The notes below the pieces were generated by a model. The model had not been told where the DNA came from and searched no databases. It was given only the letters and a program-made list of their open reading frames with translations. DNA of 64,000 bases. It comes from Planctomycetota bacterium. Lineage in GTDB: Bacteria; Planctomycetota; UBA1135; GCA-002686595. A program made the position numbers and the translations under genes. The stretch is from NCBI GenBank assembly GCA_029259595.1, contig JAJDEW010000016.1, positions 1-64,000 on the forward strand. The letters are read 5' to 3'. Shown here one piece after another: positions 1 through 8,930 of the stretch (position 1 is its first letter; every line of letters starts with the position of its first letter).

Positions 1-459
1 CCGGAGGTCGTGCTGGAGAGCCCGGAAGAAGAGCACCTGCGGTTGCGCGGCGCGCGCATCCTGCTCCAGCGGGGAACGTCGGCCGAAGCGTTCCTGGAAC
101 GTCTGGATGCGAAACACAGGGCCGGCCCCGAGCCGTTGCCGCCCGACGAGCTCCAGGCGCGTCGCGTCTGGGCCCACAAGATGCTCGCCCGCAGCCGGCG
201 CGGCGACGCCGAAGGCAACTACCGCCGCGCTTGGCTCCTGACCGCCCTGCTCGAGGACTACTTCCACCTCCGGGGGCTGTGGTACGAAGGGCCGAAGAAG
301 GCCATGGCCTGGCTCCGCCTGAACGACCCCGGCACCAGCGAAGCCTTCGAACAGGCGCTCCGCCCCGCCGCGCAGCTCGCGACCATCGCGGCCGCCGTCG
401 TCGCCGTCGCGGGTCGCTCGCGGTCCGACCCGGCCAGCTCGGACCACGCTTCCCCGTGA
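1..459 (+). CDS. C-terminal part of a probable nucleotidyltransferase-type protein (5' end outside window)
   Basis: The reading frame is open from base 1 to a stop at 459, so the start lies upstream; an internal GTG at 10 is unlikely to be the start. The visible 150 or so residues are alpha-helical. A segment at about residues 60-100 (WLLTALLEDYF, then RGLWYEGPKKAMAWL) resembles the C-terminal helical part of kanamycin-nucleotidyltransferase-like proteins, as recalled from the family. The catalytic GSxxxGD region would lie outside the window, so the function is not proven. The last 30 residues are Ala/Ser-rich and look like a disordered tail. The next gene on this strand starts about 230 bases downstream. 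Confidence 0.5.
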   Translation, partial: PEVVLESPEEEHLRLRGARILLQRGTSAEAFLERLDAKHRAGPEPLPPDELQARRVWAHKMLARSRRGDAEGNYRRAWLLTALLEDYFHLRGLWYEGPKKAMAWLRLNDPGTSEAFEQALRPAAQLATIAAAVVAVAGRSRSDPASSDHASP

Positions 460-690
460 CGTCCCGCGCCGGGCACGGAGCGGCGCGCGACCGAGCCCCT
501 CACCGGCCGGGCCTCTCCCGAACTGATCCGCTTGAGTGAGGCACCCGAGGCCCTGAGTCGTTGTCGGAGCCGGACTTGACGGCGGTCCGAGCCGAGGAGG
601 GGCCCGGGAGTCGAAGACCGGTCCTGGAAACGGCGGTTGCAGCCTTTCCCTCGCTTGTTTCGGCCGATCGACGCCGGAGGAACACCATTC

Positions 691-1824
691 ATGTGGGACA
701 GTCTGCTTGGATCCGACCTCGGGGCGGGCTTGGAGCCCCGCCAACGACTATCCTCCCCCCACATGGCCGGCAAACGAGCCAAGCGTCCGCGCGCCCGACG
801 CGCGCGCCAACCCGCCTGGGCGGCGTGGAGCGACGAACGTCTGCTGGAGGTGCGCTTCTGCGAGCTCGGTCTCCAGGTCGAGGGGACCGAGATCGAGGCG
901 CGCGTCGAGCGCCTGTACGGCGAGCTGGAGCGTCGCGGCCTGCGCTTTCGGCCCCACGTCTGGCTCTCGACCGAGTGGTTCTCGCCCGATGGTGTGCCGG
1001 GTGTGGCCGTGCCCTTCTTCCTGGCGCACCCGCGCCTGAAGCAGCTCGAGCGGACCCAGTTCCTCGAAGTCGAGGGGGGCACCGAAGAGGAGTGCATGCG
1101 CCTTCTGCGGCACGAGTGCGGGCACGCGATCGACACGGCCTATCACCTTGGGCGCAAGCGTCAGTGGCGCGAGCATTTCGGGAGCCCCTCCGAACCCTAT
1201 CTGCAGGCCTACACGCCCAAGCCCTACAGCAAGCGCTTCGTCGTGAACCTGGAGCGCTGGTATGCCCAGAGCCATCCTTCCGAGGACTTCGCCGAGACCT
1301 TCGCGGTCTGGCTGCGTCCGCGTTCGGATTGGCGTACGCGCTACGCGACCTGGCGCGGCGCGAAGAAGAAGCTCGAGTATGTCGAGGGCCTGATGGCCGA
1401 GATCGCGCAGAAGCCGCAGGCTGTGCGTTGTCGGGAGCGGACCGAGTCCCTCGCCAAGCTGCGGACCACGCTGGGCGACTACTACCGCGAGAAGCGCGAG
1501 CGCTACGCGGGTGAGCCCCGCGAGGACTACGATCGCGACCTGCGCCGCTTGTTTCCGGAGGCGGAAGAGGCAGGTGCCAGTGGGCGTTCGGCCGCGCAGC
1601 TCTTGCGGCGTGCTCGGCCCGAGCTGCGCCGCGCGATCGCGCGTTGGACCGGCCAGTACCGCTATACGATCGACGTCGTGCTCGAGGAGATGATCGAGCG
1701 CTGCGAGGAGCTCGGGCTGCGCGTCTTCCGTGCCGAGGAGGAGGCCCTGTCCGATCTCACGGTGATGGTGACGGTGCAGACCATGAACCACATCCACGGT
1801 GGCCATCACCAGGTTGCCCGCTAG
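691..1824 (+). CDS. Putative zinc-binding metallopeptidase (zincin fold)
   Basis: About 377 aa. A zinc site is visible as HECGH in RHECGHAIDTAYHL, with a probable third ligand Glu in EDFAETFAVWL some 60 residues later, as in zincin-type peptidases. The N-terminus is Arg/Lys-rich, with no signal peptide, so it is probably cytoplasmic. The ATG at 691 has a strong GGAGGAA (676-682) at 8-base spacing. An alternative ATG at 763 (MAGKRAKR) lacks a Shine-Dalgarno, but the 24 codons between the two have poorer codon usage, so 763 remains possible. The stop lies 2 bases before the ATG of the ATP-grasp gene, so the two are almost certainly cotranscribed and probably act together, perhaps on a small peptide or modified amino acid. 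The C-terminal HIHGGHH could be a further metal-binding tail. No substrate can be named from sequence. Confidence 0.85.
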   Translation: MWDSLLGSDLGAGLEPRQRLSSPHMAGKRAKRPRARRARQPAWAAWSDERLLEVRFCELGLQVEGTEIEARVERLYGELERRGLRFRPHVWLSTEWFSPDGVPGVAVPFFLAHPRLKQLERTQFLEVEGGTEEECMRLLRHECGHAIDTAYHLGRKRQWREHFGSPSEPYLQAYTPKPYSKRFVVNLERWYAQSHPSEDFAETFAVWLRPRSDWRTRYATWRGAKKKLEYVEGLMAEIAQKPQAVRCRERTESLAKLRTTLGDYYREKRERYAGEPREDYDRDLRRLFPEAEEAGASGRSAAQLLRRARPELRRAIARWTGQYRYTIDVVLEEMIERCEELGLRVFRAEEEALSDLTVMVTVQTMNHIHGGHHQVAR

Positions 1825-1826
1825 CC

Positions 1827-2867
1827 ATGAAAAAGCGCCGCATTCTCGTGGTCATGCACGACGACCTCGTGCCGCCCGACTCGATCGAGGGACTCTCGGA
1901 CGAGCAGATTTCGGAGTGGCGGACGGAGTTCGACGTGTGCTCCACGCTCCTGGACCTCGGCCACGAGGTCACGAAGCTGGGCGTGGTCGACGAGGTGGCC
2001 GAGATTCGCCGGGCCGTGGACGAGGTTCGGCCGCACGTGGCCTTCAACATGCTGGTCGAGTTCCACGGCGCCGCGTCCTATGACCAGCACGTCGTGAGCT
2101 ATCTCGAGCTCCTGCGAACGAACTACACGGGCTGCAACCCGCGCGGGCTCACGCTGGCGCGTGACAAGGCGCTGTCGAAGGAGATCTTGACCTTCCACCA
2201 CGTGCGCGTTCCGCACTTCCAGGTCTTCGAGCGTGGGGGCAAGGTGCGCGTGCACCGCCGCTTGGCCTTCCCGCTCTTCGTCAAGTCCGTAAGCGAGGAA
2301 GCCTCGCTCGGGATCTCGGAGGCCTCGATCGTGTCCAACGCCGAGGACCTCACCGAGCGGGTCGAGCACATCCACGAGGAGGTCGGGACCGCCGCCATCG
2401 CGGAGGAGTTCATCGACGGCCGCGAGGTCTACGTCGGCGTGCTCGGCAACAAGAGTCTCACGGCCTTTCCGCCGCGCGAGCTCACGATCGACGGTTTGGC
2501 GGAGGGCCAACCCCTGATCGCCACGCGCGAGGTCAAGTGGGACCTCGCCTACCAACGCTCGGCCGGCGTCCGTACGGCCCATGCCGAGCTCGAGCCCGGC
2601 CTCACCGAGGAGCTGGTCCGCCTGGCCAAGCGCGCCTACCGCAACCTACGCCTGTCCGGCTACGCGCGCATGGACTTTCGTCTGGACAAGAACAGCCGTC
2701 CGTTCCTGCTCGAGGCCAACCCGAACGCGGACCTGACCTACGGCGAAGACTTCGCGGAATCCGCCGAGGCGGCCGGAATCGCCTACGAGAGCCTGATTCA
2801 ACGGCTCGTGAGTCTGGGCATCGCCTACCGCGCGGATTGGAAGCAGTACCGCTCGGCGCCCGGCTGA
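1827..2867 (+). CDS. ATP-grasp ligase, D-alanine-D-alanine ligase-like
   Basis: 346 aa from ATG 1827. The N-terminal domain begins MKKRRILVVMHDDLVPP. The central and C-terminal ATP-grasp part shows FPLFVKSVSEEASLGIS (Lys and Ser of the nucleotide-binding loop), EEFIDGREVYVGVLG, and the metal-binding ARMDFRLDKNSRPFLLEANPNADL. This layout matches D-Ala-D-Ala ligase-like carboxylate-amine ligases. Such enzymes form a peptide or amide bond through an acylphosphate. The gene lies far from any cell-wall cluster and is coupled to a metallopeptidase, so a housekeeping Ddl role is unlikely. A dedicated peptide-ligase role, with the peptidase trimming or recycling the product, is an inference. There is no signal peptide, so the protein should be cytosolic. 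The gene has no clear Shine-Dalgarno of its own. Confidence 0.85.
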   Translation: MKKRRILVVMHDDLVPPDSIEGLSDEQISEWRTEFDVCSTLLDLGHEVTKLGVVDEVAEIRRAVDEVRPHVAFNMLVEFHGAASYDQHVVSYLELLRTNYTGCNPRGLTLARDKALSKEILTFHHVRVPHFQVFERGGKVRVHRRLAFPLFVKSVSEEASLGISEASIVSNAEDLTERVEHIHEEVGTAAIAEEFIDGREVYVGVLGNKSLTAFPPRELTIDGLAEGQPLIATREVKWDLAYQRSAGVRTAHAELEPGLTEELVRLAKRAYRNLRLSGYARMDFRLDKNSRPFLLEANPNADLTYGEDFAESAEAAGIAYESLIQRLVSLGIAYRADWKQYRSAPG

Positions 2868-3066
2868 CGGCGCAGGCGCAGCCCGGAGCGAGGACCTGGT
2901 CGGTCGCAGGGGACCCAGCTCCATGTCATGAGGGAGCAGACCGCGATCCGAGAGCCCGGGAGCCGCGCGATCCCCGCGTTGCCGCACCCGCTCGAGTGAC
3001 AGCGCGACCCGGGCGCGGTTACCGTGGACGGCCCGCACTCCCTCCGTCTCGAACCCGAGGATCCCC

Positions 3067-3609
3067 ATGTCGCGTAGGAAGCTGCTCGCCGCCTTCCTGC
3101 CTGCTGTTCTTGCCTTCGCCTTCGTCCAGGAGTCGAAGCCCGCGAAGATCTTCGCGCACGACACGATCCACTTCGGGATCGTCGTGAGCAACATCGAGGC
3201 GGCCGCTGCGTTCTATGGCGGCGTGCTCGGGCTGGCCGAACGCGAGGGCTTCGCGGCGCCGGCCGAGCTCTGCACGGCCGCGGGGCTGACGAACGGCGAG
3301 CCGCTGCAGGTGCGCGTGTTCGCGACTTCGGCCGAAAACAAGGACGCGACGATGGTGAAGCTCATGACGGTGCCCGGAGTCACGTCGAGGGTCTCCGACA
3401 ACACGTTCATTCACTCGCAGCTCGGGATCAGCTACTTGACGATCCGTGTGCTGGACCTCGACGCCTCGCTCGCGCGCGTTCGAGCGGCCGGAGGGGCGGT
3501 ACTCGCCAAGGGTCCCGTGCCGCTCGGCGAGCGGCCCGAGAGCGATCAGCTGGCCGTGGTTCGCGATCCGGATGGCAACCTGATCGAGCTGATCGGGCCC
3601 CGGCACTGA
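3067..3609 (+). CDS. Secreted VOC-family (glyoxalase/bleomycin-resistance fold) protein
   Basis: 180 aa with an N-terminal signal peptide (RRKLLAAFLPAVLAFAF, residues 3-19), so it is exported. The rest is a VOC module: a first beta-alpha-beta unit beginning HFGIVVSNIEAAAAFYGGVLGL and a second ending VVRDPDGNLIELIGP, the typical C-terminal VOC signature with a metal-ligand Glu. The metal site may comprise H (HFGI) and E (LIELIG). Family members act as dioxygenases, isomerases, lyases or binding proteins, so no reaction can be assigned. ATG 3067 has GAGGA about 6 bases upstream. The gene is convergent with the SCO gene, with 19 bases between the two stops. Confidence 0.8.
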   Translation: MSRRKLLAAFLPAVLAFAFVQESKPAKIFAHDTIHFGIVVSNIEAAAAFYGGVLGLAEREGFAAPAELCTAAGLTNGEPLQVRVFATSAENKDATMVKLMTVPGVTSRVSDNTFIHSQLGISYLTIRVLDLDASLARVRAAGGAVLAKGPVPLGERPESDQLAVVRDPDGNLIELIGPRH

Positions 3610-3611
3610 GG

Positions 3612-3626
3612 GCGGCGAACAGCCGC
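3612..3626. terminator. Short hairpin between convergent genes
   Basis: GCGGC-gaaca-GCCGC lies between the stops at 3609 (+) and 3629 (-). It is a 5-bp stem with no U tract, so at best a weak bidirectional terminator. Confidence 0.25.
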
Positions 3627-3628
3627 TA

Positions 3629-4273
3629 TCAGATCGCCATGATCCGCTCGAGCGCCCGCACGATGGCGCTCGGCTTCATCTCGCCCGGAAGGGCACACCA
3701 GCGGCCCTTGGGATCGTCGCCGTAGATCAGGATCCCCGCATGCTGGGTCTTGTCGCGGTCGACGACCGGGTCCGGGTCGAAGGCGCCGAGCGAGTGGCGG
3801 AGCTCGCGGACGGGCTCCTCTTCGCCGACGAAGAAGGTCCAACCGTCACCGACGCCGTAGGCCTCGGCGTACTCCTTCAAGACCTCCGGCGTGTCGATCC
3901 GCGGGTCGAGCGAGATCGAGTAGAAGACGATGTCCTCTCCGACGCGTTCACCGAGCAGCTTCTGAACCTGCACCAGGTTCGCCGTCGTGCGAGGTCATGT
4001 GTCCTCGCAGCTCGTGTACATGAAGTTGATCAGGACGCGCTTGTCCCGGACCAGGTCGGTGCAGAAGTGCACTCGACTGCCGTCCTCGGAAGACAAGGGC
4101 GTGTCGGGGAAGTAGCCGACCAGGCGCGCATGATCCTCCGCCGTGCGGGGCACGTGCCGCGGCGGCGCTTCGTGGCCGAGAGCGTCGGGCGCATCCTCGG
4201 GCCCCGTCGTTGCACACCCCAGCGGGGTGAGCAACGCGACGAGGCCGAGGATGCGCCCCAGGGGCTTCTTCAA
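3629..4273 (-). CDS. SCO1/SenC copper chaperone, candidate selenoprotein (in-frame TGA at second Cys of CxxxCP)
   Basis: Read through one internal TGA, this is a complete SCO1/SenC protein of 214 residues. TTG 4273 overlaps the stop of the multicopper oxidase gene (TTGA). A hydrophobic N-terminus (KKPLGRILGLVALLTPLGC) suggests a signal or lipoprotein anchor. The thioredoxin-fold part reads INFMYTSC89-E-D-T-[TGA93]-P-R-T-T-A-N-L-V, followed by a typical SISLDPRIDTPEVLKEYA region and the conserved copper-ligand His178 (DKTQHAGILIYG). Family members have C-x-x-x-C-P here, and the TGA (3997-3995) replaces exactly the second Cys. Frame and homology continue perfectly on both sides. A 7-bp hairpin begins 15 nt after the TGA. 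The role would be copper delivery or thiol redox for oxidase assembly, or for the adjacent oxidase. Alternatives are a nonsense mutation or sequencing error (TGC/TGT to TGA), or reinitiation at GTG 3973. Confidence 0.75.
3964..3997 (-). promoter_or_regulatory. Candidate bacterial SECIS element (UGA plus downstream hairpin)
   Basis: On the coding strand the TGA (3997-3995) is followed after 14 nt by GAACCUG-GUG-CAGGUUC. This is a perfect 7-bp stem (3980-3974 with 3970-3964) with a GUG triloop, or a GGUGC loop if the top pair opens. The loop begins 21-22 nt after the UGA and starts with G. Both match the published general model for bacterial SECIS elements (a small apical loop with a G in its first two positions, about 16-37 nt downstream). 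The hairpin lies inside the coding sequence, as bacterial SECIS elements do. Confidence 0.55.
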
Positions 4274-6009
4274 CGGCGCCCGCCCAAGGAGAGGCCTTCG
4301 CCCTCGATGTCGAAGCGGCCCATCATGAAGTGGTCTTCGTGCTCCAAGTTGTGGCAGTGGAAGACCGCTGCGCCGAGGAAGTCGCGGAAGTCGAAGAAGA
4401 CGTCGACCTCGTCCCCGCCGGCCAAGACGACGTCGTCTTTCTTGGCGTTGCCGTCCAGCTCGAGGGGGCCCGGACGCTTGCCGTTGCGGCGCAAGATGTG
4501 ACCGAACTCGATGTGGGTGTGGATCGGGTGCCACCAACCACCGCCTCCGTTCTCGAAGGTCCAGACCTGCGGGACGTTGGTATTGACGGTTGCGAGGGCT
4601 TCCTCGAGGTCGACGAACTCGTGGTTGATGGCCCAGGCTCCACCGCGACGTTCGAAGCGGAAGTGCTTGCGCTCCGCGGCCGCGATCATGTCCTGTGAAA
4701 TGGCCTCGAAGGGGCGCAGCACGTCGGGGACCTGGCTGCGGTCGCGGACGTGGCCGCCCTGGACGACGAACTTCAGGATCTTGCGCGCTTCGTCGCGATC
4801 CACCTCGTCCGGCTCTTCGAAGTCACCGCCCGACCCTCGGCCGCTGTCCTGCTCGAGGAAGTCGGTCAAGTAGAGCTCGGTGCCCGGCGCGAACTGCGAG
4901 AAGTCGACGACGATCTCGAAGCGCTCCGCCGGTGCGATGAAGACCGTCCGCTGGTTGCGGAGCGTCCTCGACAAGAGCCCACCGTCGGTCGCGATGATGT
5001 CGAAGCGTCGCGGGTTGCGATTCTCGTCGTCGGTGATGCGCAGGAGGAACATGCGCGCGTTGGCACCGTTGAGGAAGCGGAAGCGATACTTGCGGCGCTT
5101 CACCTCCAGGAAGGGTTGAATCGCGCCGTTGACGAGCATCTGGTCGCCGAGGAAGCCGTCGAAGTCGCCCGGCTCGTACACCAACGAACCGTCGTTGCGA
5201 ACCCGGCGATCGGCCAGGACCATGGGGATGTCGAAGGGACCGCTGGGCAAGCGCAGGCCCGTGGTCTCGTTCAGGGTGTCCAGCTCGTCGAAGACGAGGT
5301 AGAAGGCGGCGAGGCCGCGGTAGACGTTCGGCCCGGTGAAATCCAGGAAGTGATCGTGGTACCACTGCGTCGACGGACGGTCGGTCGGGTCCGGGTTGCC
5401 GTGGACGAAGCCGAAGTCCTGCATCGGGTACACGTAGTCGAACTGCTCGCCCGGCTCGATGACGGCACGGCCGGGCAGGTCCGAAACGTTCTCCGGAAAG
5501 CCGTCGAAGAAGGGCAACACGTGGCCGCCGTGGTAGTGGACGGTCGTGTTGGGGACTCCGAAGCCCACGTGGTTGCGGGGCAGACGGTTCAAGTGGCGAA
5601 TGACCTGGGGAGTTCCCTGTCGCGCGAGGAACGTCGGTCCCGGTAGGTACGGGCTCGTCTCCGGCGCGCTCGTATCCCGGTAGCGCCAAACCGTCGTCGG
5701 CGGGAGCTCGGGGTGGAGGCTCACCTCGACTTCCTCCTGGATGATCTCGTAGAACTGCGAGGTGCGCGCCACGGGCCCCAGGTCTTCCAGGTGCTGGGCG
5801 GCCAGGTGCGAAACGGGGAAGGGCTGCTTCTGCGCGGGCGGCGGAGGGATCGGCAAGGGAGCGAGGAAGGGCGTCAGGCGCGGCCCCCTGCCACCGCCGT
5901 GGCCGCCGCCTCCTCCGTGGCCGGAGTCCTTTGCGAAGTGACCGAGAGGGGTCAGCGATGTGGCACCGCTCGCCATCGCCATGTGCAAGATCTGTCGTCT
6001 GCTGAGCAT
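4270..6009 (-). CDS. Multicopper oxidase, exported (CotA/bilirubin-oxidase-like)
   Basis: 579 aa from ATG 6009, with AGGGA upstream; a GTG at 6033 would add 8 residues. The N-terminus MLSRRQILHMAMASG has a twin-arginine motif, so Tat export of a folded, copper-loaded enzyme is likely. A Gly/His-rich linker (GHGGGGGHGGGRG) follows. All four copper motifs are present: VHYHGGH, WYHDH, HPIHTHIEFG and HCHNLEHEDHFM, i.e. the type 1 site and the trinuclear cluster with an axial Met. Three cupredoxin domains fit the length. The enzyme should oxidise phenolic or metal substrates with reduction of O2 to water; the substrate is unknown. The stop overlaps the TTG of the SCO-type copper chaperone, so the chaperone may load copper into this oxidase or into the nearby caa3 oxidase. 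About 300 bases without a gene separate it from the cox operon. Confidence 0.93.
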   Translation of the reverse strand: MLSRRQILHMAMASGATSLTPLGHFAKDSGHGGGGGHGGGRGPRLTPFLAPLPIPPPPAQKQPFPVSHLAAQHLEDLGPVARTSQFYEIIQEEVEVSLHPELPPTTVWRYRDTSAPETSPYLPGPTFLARQGTPQVIRHLNRLPRNHVGFGVPNTTVHYHGGHVLPFFDGFPENVSDLPGRAVIEPGEQFDYVYPMQDFGFVHGNPDPTDRPSTQWYHDHFLDFTGPNVYRGLAAFYLVFDELDTLNETTGLRLPSGPFDIPMVLADRRVRNDGSLVYEPGDFDGFLGDQMLVNGAIQPFLEVKRRKYRFRFLNGANARMFLLRITDDENRNPRRFDIIATDGGLLSRTLRNQRTVFIAPAERFEIVVDFSQFAPGTELYLTDFLEQDSGRGSGGDFEEPDEVDRDEARKILKFVVQGGHVRDRSQVPDVLRPFEAISQDMIAAAERKHFRFERRGGAWAINHEFVDLEEALATVNTNVPQVWTFENGGGGWWHPIHTHIEFGHILRRNGKRPGPLELDGNAKKDDVVLAGGDEVDVFFDFRDFLGAAVFHCHNLEHEDHFMMGRFDIEGEGLSLGGRR

Positions 6010-6308
6010 CGAATGTCCCTGGGAGAGGTCCACAGTCAGGAAGTGAGGCCGAGCGGGCGAGTCTACCTAAGAAGCTGGTTTTGCGGTGGAAGGACATTGC
6101 AGTTTTGACATGTCGACCGGCTTCGTCCCGGGGCCGATTCTCCGACGTCCCTGTCTCCCCTGGAGCCGGACGACCTGGAGTCACCGCCGGGCAAGAAACC
6201 GGGTGGCGGGCGCTCCTGGTCACTCGGCGACGGAAGCGCGCCGGAGCGGTCCTCGGCCCGCGCGCTCTGGCGCTTCGACGGCTCGCTCGGGGCGCGGCCC
6301 GCCGTCCC

Positions 6309-6608
6309 TCACTCCCAGCCGCGAACGCTCGTGCGCGTGAAGTAGTCGCTGAGCGTGTAGCCGAACAGGATCATGAGCCAGAAGAAGCCGGACAGGGCGA
6401 AGATGCGGACGAGGCCGCTCGACTGCTTGACGTGCATGAACCAGAGCACGACCAGCACGACCTTGATCGAGGCGATGACCAGGGCGATCGTCGTGTTGAG
6501 GTTGCCGAAGTCCTGGTAGGCGATCCAGGTGGTCAAGCCGGTCAGCGCGAGCAGCGTGCCGAAGACGCCGAAGTAGACGCGCAAGGGGAGGACGTCGTGA
6601 TCGCTCAT
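6309..6608 (-). CDS. coxD: Cytochrome c oxidase subunit IV (CtaF/CoxD-like)
   Basis: 99 aa from ATG 6608. It has three hydrophobic segments (about residues 12-30, 36-53 and 71-89) with the family pattern YFGVFGTLLALTGLTTW, VKVVLVVLWFMHVKQS-like and FWLMILFGYTLSDYFT. This is a small membrane subunit of bacterial caa3 oxidases, thought to assist assembly or stability. It is the last gene of the act-cox operon, 8 bases after coxIII. The C-terminus ends SVRGWE and no gene follows on this strand for about 300 bases. Confidence 0.88.
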   Translation of the reverse strand: MSDHDVLPLRVYFGVFGTLLALTGLTTWIAYQDFGNLNTTIALVIASIKVVLVVLWFMHVKQSSGLVRIFALSGFFWLMILFGYTLSDYFTRTSVRGWE

Positions 6609-6616
6609 GGCCGCGC

Positions 6617-7273
6617 TCAGTGGGCGTGACGCCCGAGGAGGTAGAGGAGCGGGAAGAGGAAGATCCACACCAGGTCGACGAAGTGCCAGTAGAGGCCCAG
6701 GACCTCGACGCCGATGAAGTTGTCGGGGCCGTAGCGTCCGCGCAGCGCGCGCCAGCCGACCACGACCATCAGCCCGAGGCCGATGAGCATGTGCAGGGCG
6801 TGCATGCCGGTCATCACGAAGTAGAGGCCGAAGAAGATCCCGAGCTGGGGCGAGGCGCCGGGCTCGGGGTGCCAGGCGAGACCCGGGATCAGGCCGTGTT
6901 CGTACTTGGCCCAGTACTCGACCGACTTGATGCCGAAGAAGACGAGCGCCAGCGCGATCGTGGCGCCGATGAAGCCCGCCGTCGCGCGCGGGCGGCCCAG
7001 TTGGGCGGAGCGCACGCCCAGAGCGATGGTCAGGCTGCTCCCGATCAGGACGGCCGTGTTGACCGTTCCCAGGAAGACGTCGAGGTGGTGCGAGCCCTCG
7101 ACGAAGGCGTCGTGATAGAGGTTGCGGTAGACGACGTAGCACGTGAAGAGCCCGCCGAAGAACATGACCTCCTGCGCCAGGAAGGCCCACATGCCGAGCA
7201 GCGCGCTCTCGTGCTGCTGCTCGAGGGACTCGAAGTGATGGGCGAGGCGTCCGGAGGTCGTGGCGTCAGACAT
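6617..7273 (-). CDS. coxC: Cytochrome c oxidase subunit III
   Basis: 218 aa, with five predicted membrane segments, the shorter bacterial form. Family-typical stretches are visible: [17 protein letters not shown] near residue 28, [44 protein letters not shown], and [18 protein letters not shown] at the C-terminus. The subunit stabilises subunit I in the membrane complex. Its ATG at 7273 lies 8 bases inside the 3' end of coxI, so translation is coupled. It is encoded between coxI and coxIV in the 12-gene operon. Confidence 0.95.
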   Translation of the reverse strand: MSDATTSGRLAHHFESLEQQHESALLGMWAFLAQEVMFFGGLFTCYVVYRNLYHDAFVEGSHHLDVFLGTVNTAVLIGSSLTIALGVRSAQLGRPRATAGFIGATIALALVFFGIKSVEYWAKYEHGLIPGLAWHPEPGASPQLGIFFGLYFVMTGMHALHMLIGLGLMVVVGWRALRGRYGPDNFIGVEVLGLYWHFVDLVWIFLFPLLYLLGRHAH

Positions 7274-8930
7274 GGAGCACCTCCTCCTGCTCCGGACTCG
7301 CAGCGGCGGGAGGCCGCAGCGTGTCGTAGGCGTAGGCTTCCTCGGTCACGATCGGCACCTCGTCGAAGTTGTGACTGATCGGCGGCGATTGCGTCTGCCA
7401 CTCGAGACCGCTCGCGCCCCAGGGGTTGTTACCGGCCGGCTTTCCGCGAAAGAGCGACCAGATCAGATAGCCCATCGGCAGCGCGAAGCCGAGCCCGAGG
7501 ATCGAGGCGCCGGCCGTCGACAGGACGTTCAGGACCTGAAACTCCTCGGGATAGGCGTGATAGCGGCGCGGCATGCCGAGGTAGCCCAGCAAGAACTGCG
7601 GGAAGAACGTCAGGTTGAACCCGACGAAGATCATGACCGCGGCGATCTTGGCCAGGGTCTCGGGGTACAGCCGGCCGAACATCTTGGGCCAGTAGAAGTG
7701 CAGTCCGCCGAGGTAGGCCATCACCATGCCGCCCACCATGACGTAGTGGAAGTGGGCCACGATGAAGTAGGTGTCGTGGACGTGCACGTCCACGGCCAGC
7801 GAGGCCAGGAAGATTCCGGTCAACCCACCGATCGTGAACAGCCCGATGAAGCCCAGCGTGTAGAGCATGGGCGTGTCGAAGCGGATCGAGCCGCGGTACA
7901 GCGTCGCCGTCCAGTTGAAGACCTTGATGGCGGAGGGGATCGCCACAAGCATCGACAAGAGCGAGAAGAGGATGCCCGCGTAGATCGATTGGCCGCTGAC
8001 GAACATGTGGTGGCCCCAGACGAGAAAGCCCAAGACGGCGATCGCGAGGCTGGACATCGCGATGATGTGGTAGCCGAAGATCCGCTTGCGGGAGAAGCAC
8101 GCGACGATCTCGCTGATGACGCCCATGCCCGGCAGGATCATGATGTAGACCGCCGGGTGGGAGTAGAACCAGAACAGGTGCTGGAACAGGATCGGGTCGC
8201 CGCCCTTGGCCGGATCGAAGATCCCGACGCCGAAGAGCCGCTCGATCGCCACCAGCACGATCGTGATGGCGATGACGGGCGTTCCGAGCACCATGATCAG
8301 GCTCGTCGCGTAGTGCGCCCAGACGAACAGTGGCATTCGGAACCAGGTCAGCCCCGGCGCGCGCATCGTGTGGATCGTCGCGATGAAGTTGACGCCGGTC
8401 AGGATCGACGAGAAGCCCGAGATGAAGATACCGAGCGCGGCCGCGATGACGTGGCTGTTCGCGTAGACGCTGCTGTAGGGCGTGTAGAAGGTCCAGCCGG
8501 TGTCGACGCCTCCCGCGACCATGGCGTAGAGCGTGAAGAGCCCTCCGACCATGTAGATGTACCACGACAGGAGGTTCAGCTTGGGGAAGGCGAGGTCCCG
8601 CGCTCCGATCATGAGCGGCAGGAAGAAGTTCCCCAGGACGGCCGGGATCGATGGCAACAAGAAGAAGAACACCATGAAGATCCCATGCATGGTGAACAGC
8701 TTGTTGTACGTCTCCGACTGGAAGAGGTCGCCCTCGGGAGTCAGGAGCTCGAGCCGGATCAGGACCGCGAACAGACCGCCCAGCGTGAAGAAGAAGGTCA
8801 GCCCGGCGAGGTAGAGCAGCCCGATCCGCTTGTGGTCCAGCGTGAGGAACCACGACTTGATGCTGTACTCGGCGTTCAGGTAGTTCGAAGGCTCCGCCGT
8901 TCGCGCGGTGGCCGCTCCGGGGACGCTCAT
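7266..8930 (-). CDS. coxA: Cytochrome c oxidase subunit I, A2-type caa3
   Basis: 554 aa, about 12 membrane segments. Heme and copper ligands are visible: [12 protein letters not shown] (low-spin heme His), [18 protein letters not shown] (CuB His with the cross-linked Tyr), [12 protein letters not shown] (CuB HH), and HFHYVMVGG. In the His-Pro-x-Val-Tyr motif the usual Glu of A1 enzymes is Ala, and Tyr-Ser precede the His. This YS pattern marks A2-type heme-copper oxidases, such as the Rhodothermus marinus caa3. The enzyme reduces O2 to water and pumps protons across the membrane. ATG 8930 overlaps the coxII stop (ATGA), and its 3' end overlaps coxIII by 8 bases. Confidence 0.96.
   Translation of the reverse strand: MSVPGAATARTAEPSNYLNAEYSIKSWFLTLDHKRIGLLYLAGLTFFFTLGGLFAVLIRLELLTPEGDLFQSETYNKLFTMHGIFMVFFFLLPSIPAVLGNFFLPLMIGARDLAFPKLNLLSWYIYMVGGLFTLYAMVAGGVDTGWTFYTPYSSVYANSHVIAAALGIFISGFSSILTGVNFIATIHTMRAPGLTWFRMPLFVWAHYATSLIMVLGTPVIAITIVLVAIERLFGVGIFDPAKGGDPILFQHLFWFYSHPAVYIMILPGMGVISEIVACFSRKRIFGYHIIAMSSLAIAVLGFLVWGHHMFVSGQSIYAGILFSLLSMLVAIPSAIKVFNWTATLYRGSIRFDTPMLYTLGFIGLFTIGGLTGIFLASLAVDVHVHDTYFIVAHFHYVMVGGMVMAYLGGLHFYWPKMFGRLYPETLAKIAAVMIFVGFNLTFFPQFLLGYLGMPRRYHAYPEEFQVLNVLSTAGASILGLGFALPMGYLIWSLFRGKPAGNNPWGASGLEWQTQSPPISHNFDEVPIVTEEAYAYDTLRPPAAASPEQEEVLHV

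Noticed and set aside
748-1809. A 353-codon minus-strand frame opposite the metallopeptidase
   Set aside because: The + strand gene has a zinc site, strong RBS and operon context; the antisense product has no recognisable features.
3629-3973. The downstream half of the SCO gene as an independent small gene starting at GTG 3973
   Set aside because: It would lack the whole N-terminal half of the fold and both copper-motif residues. The frame and homology run continuously from 4273, and no Shine-Dalgarno precedes the GTG.
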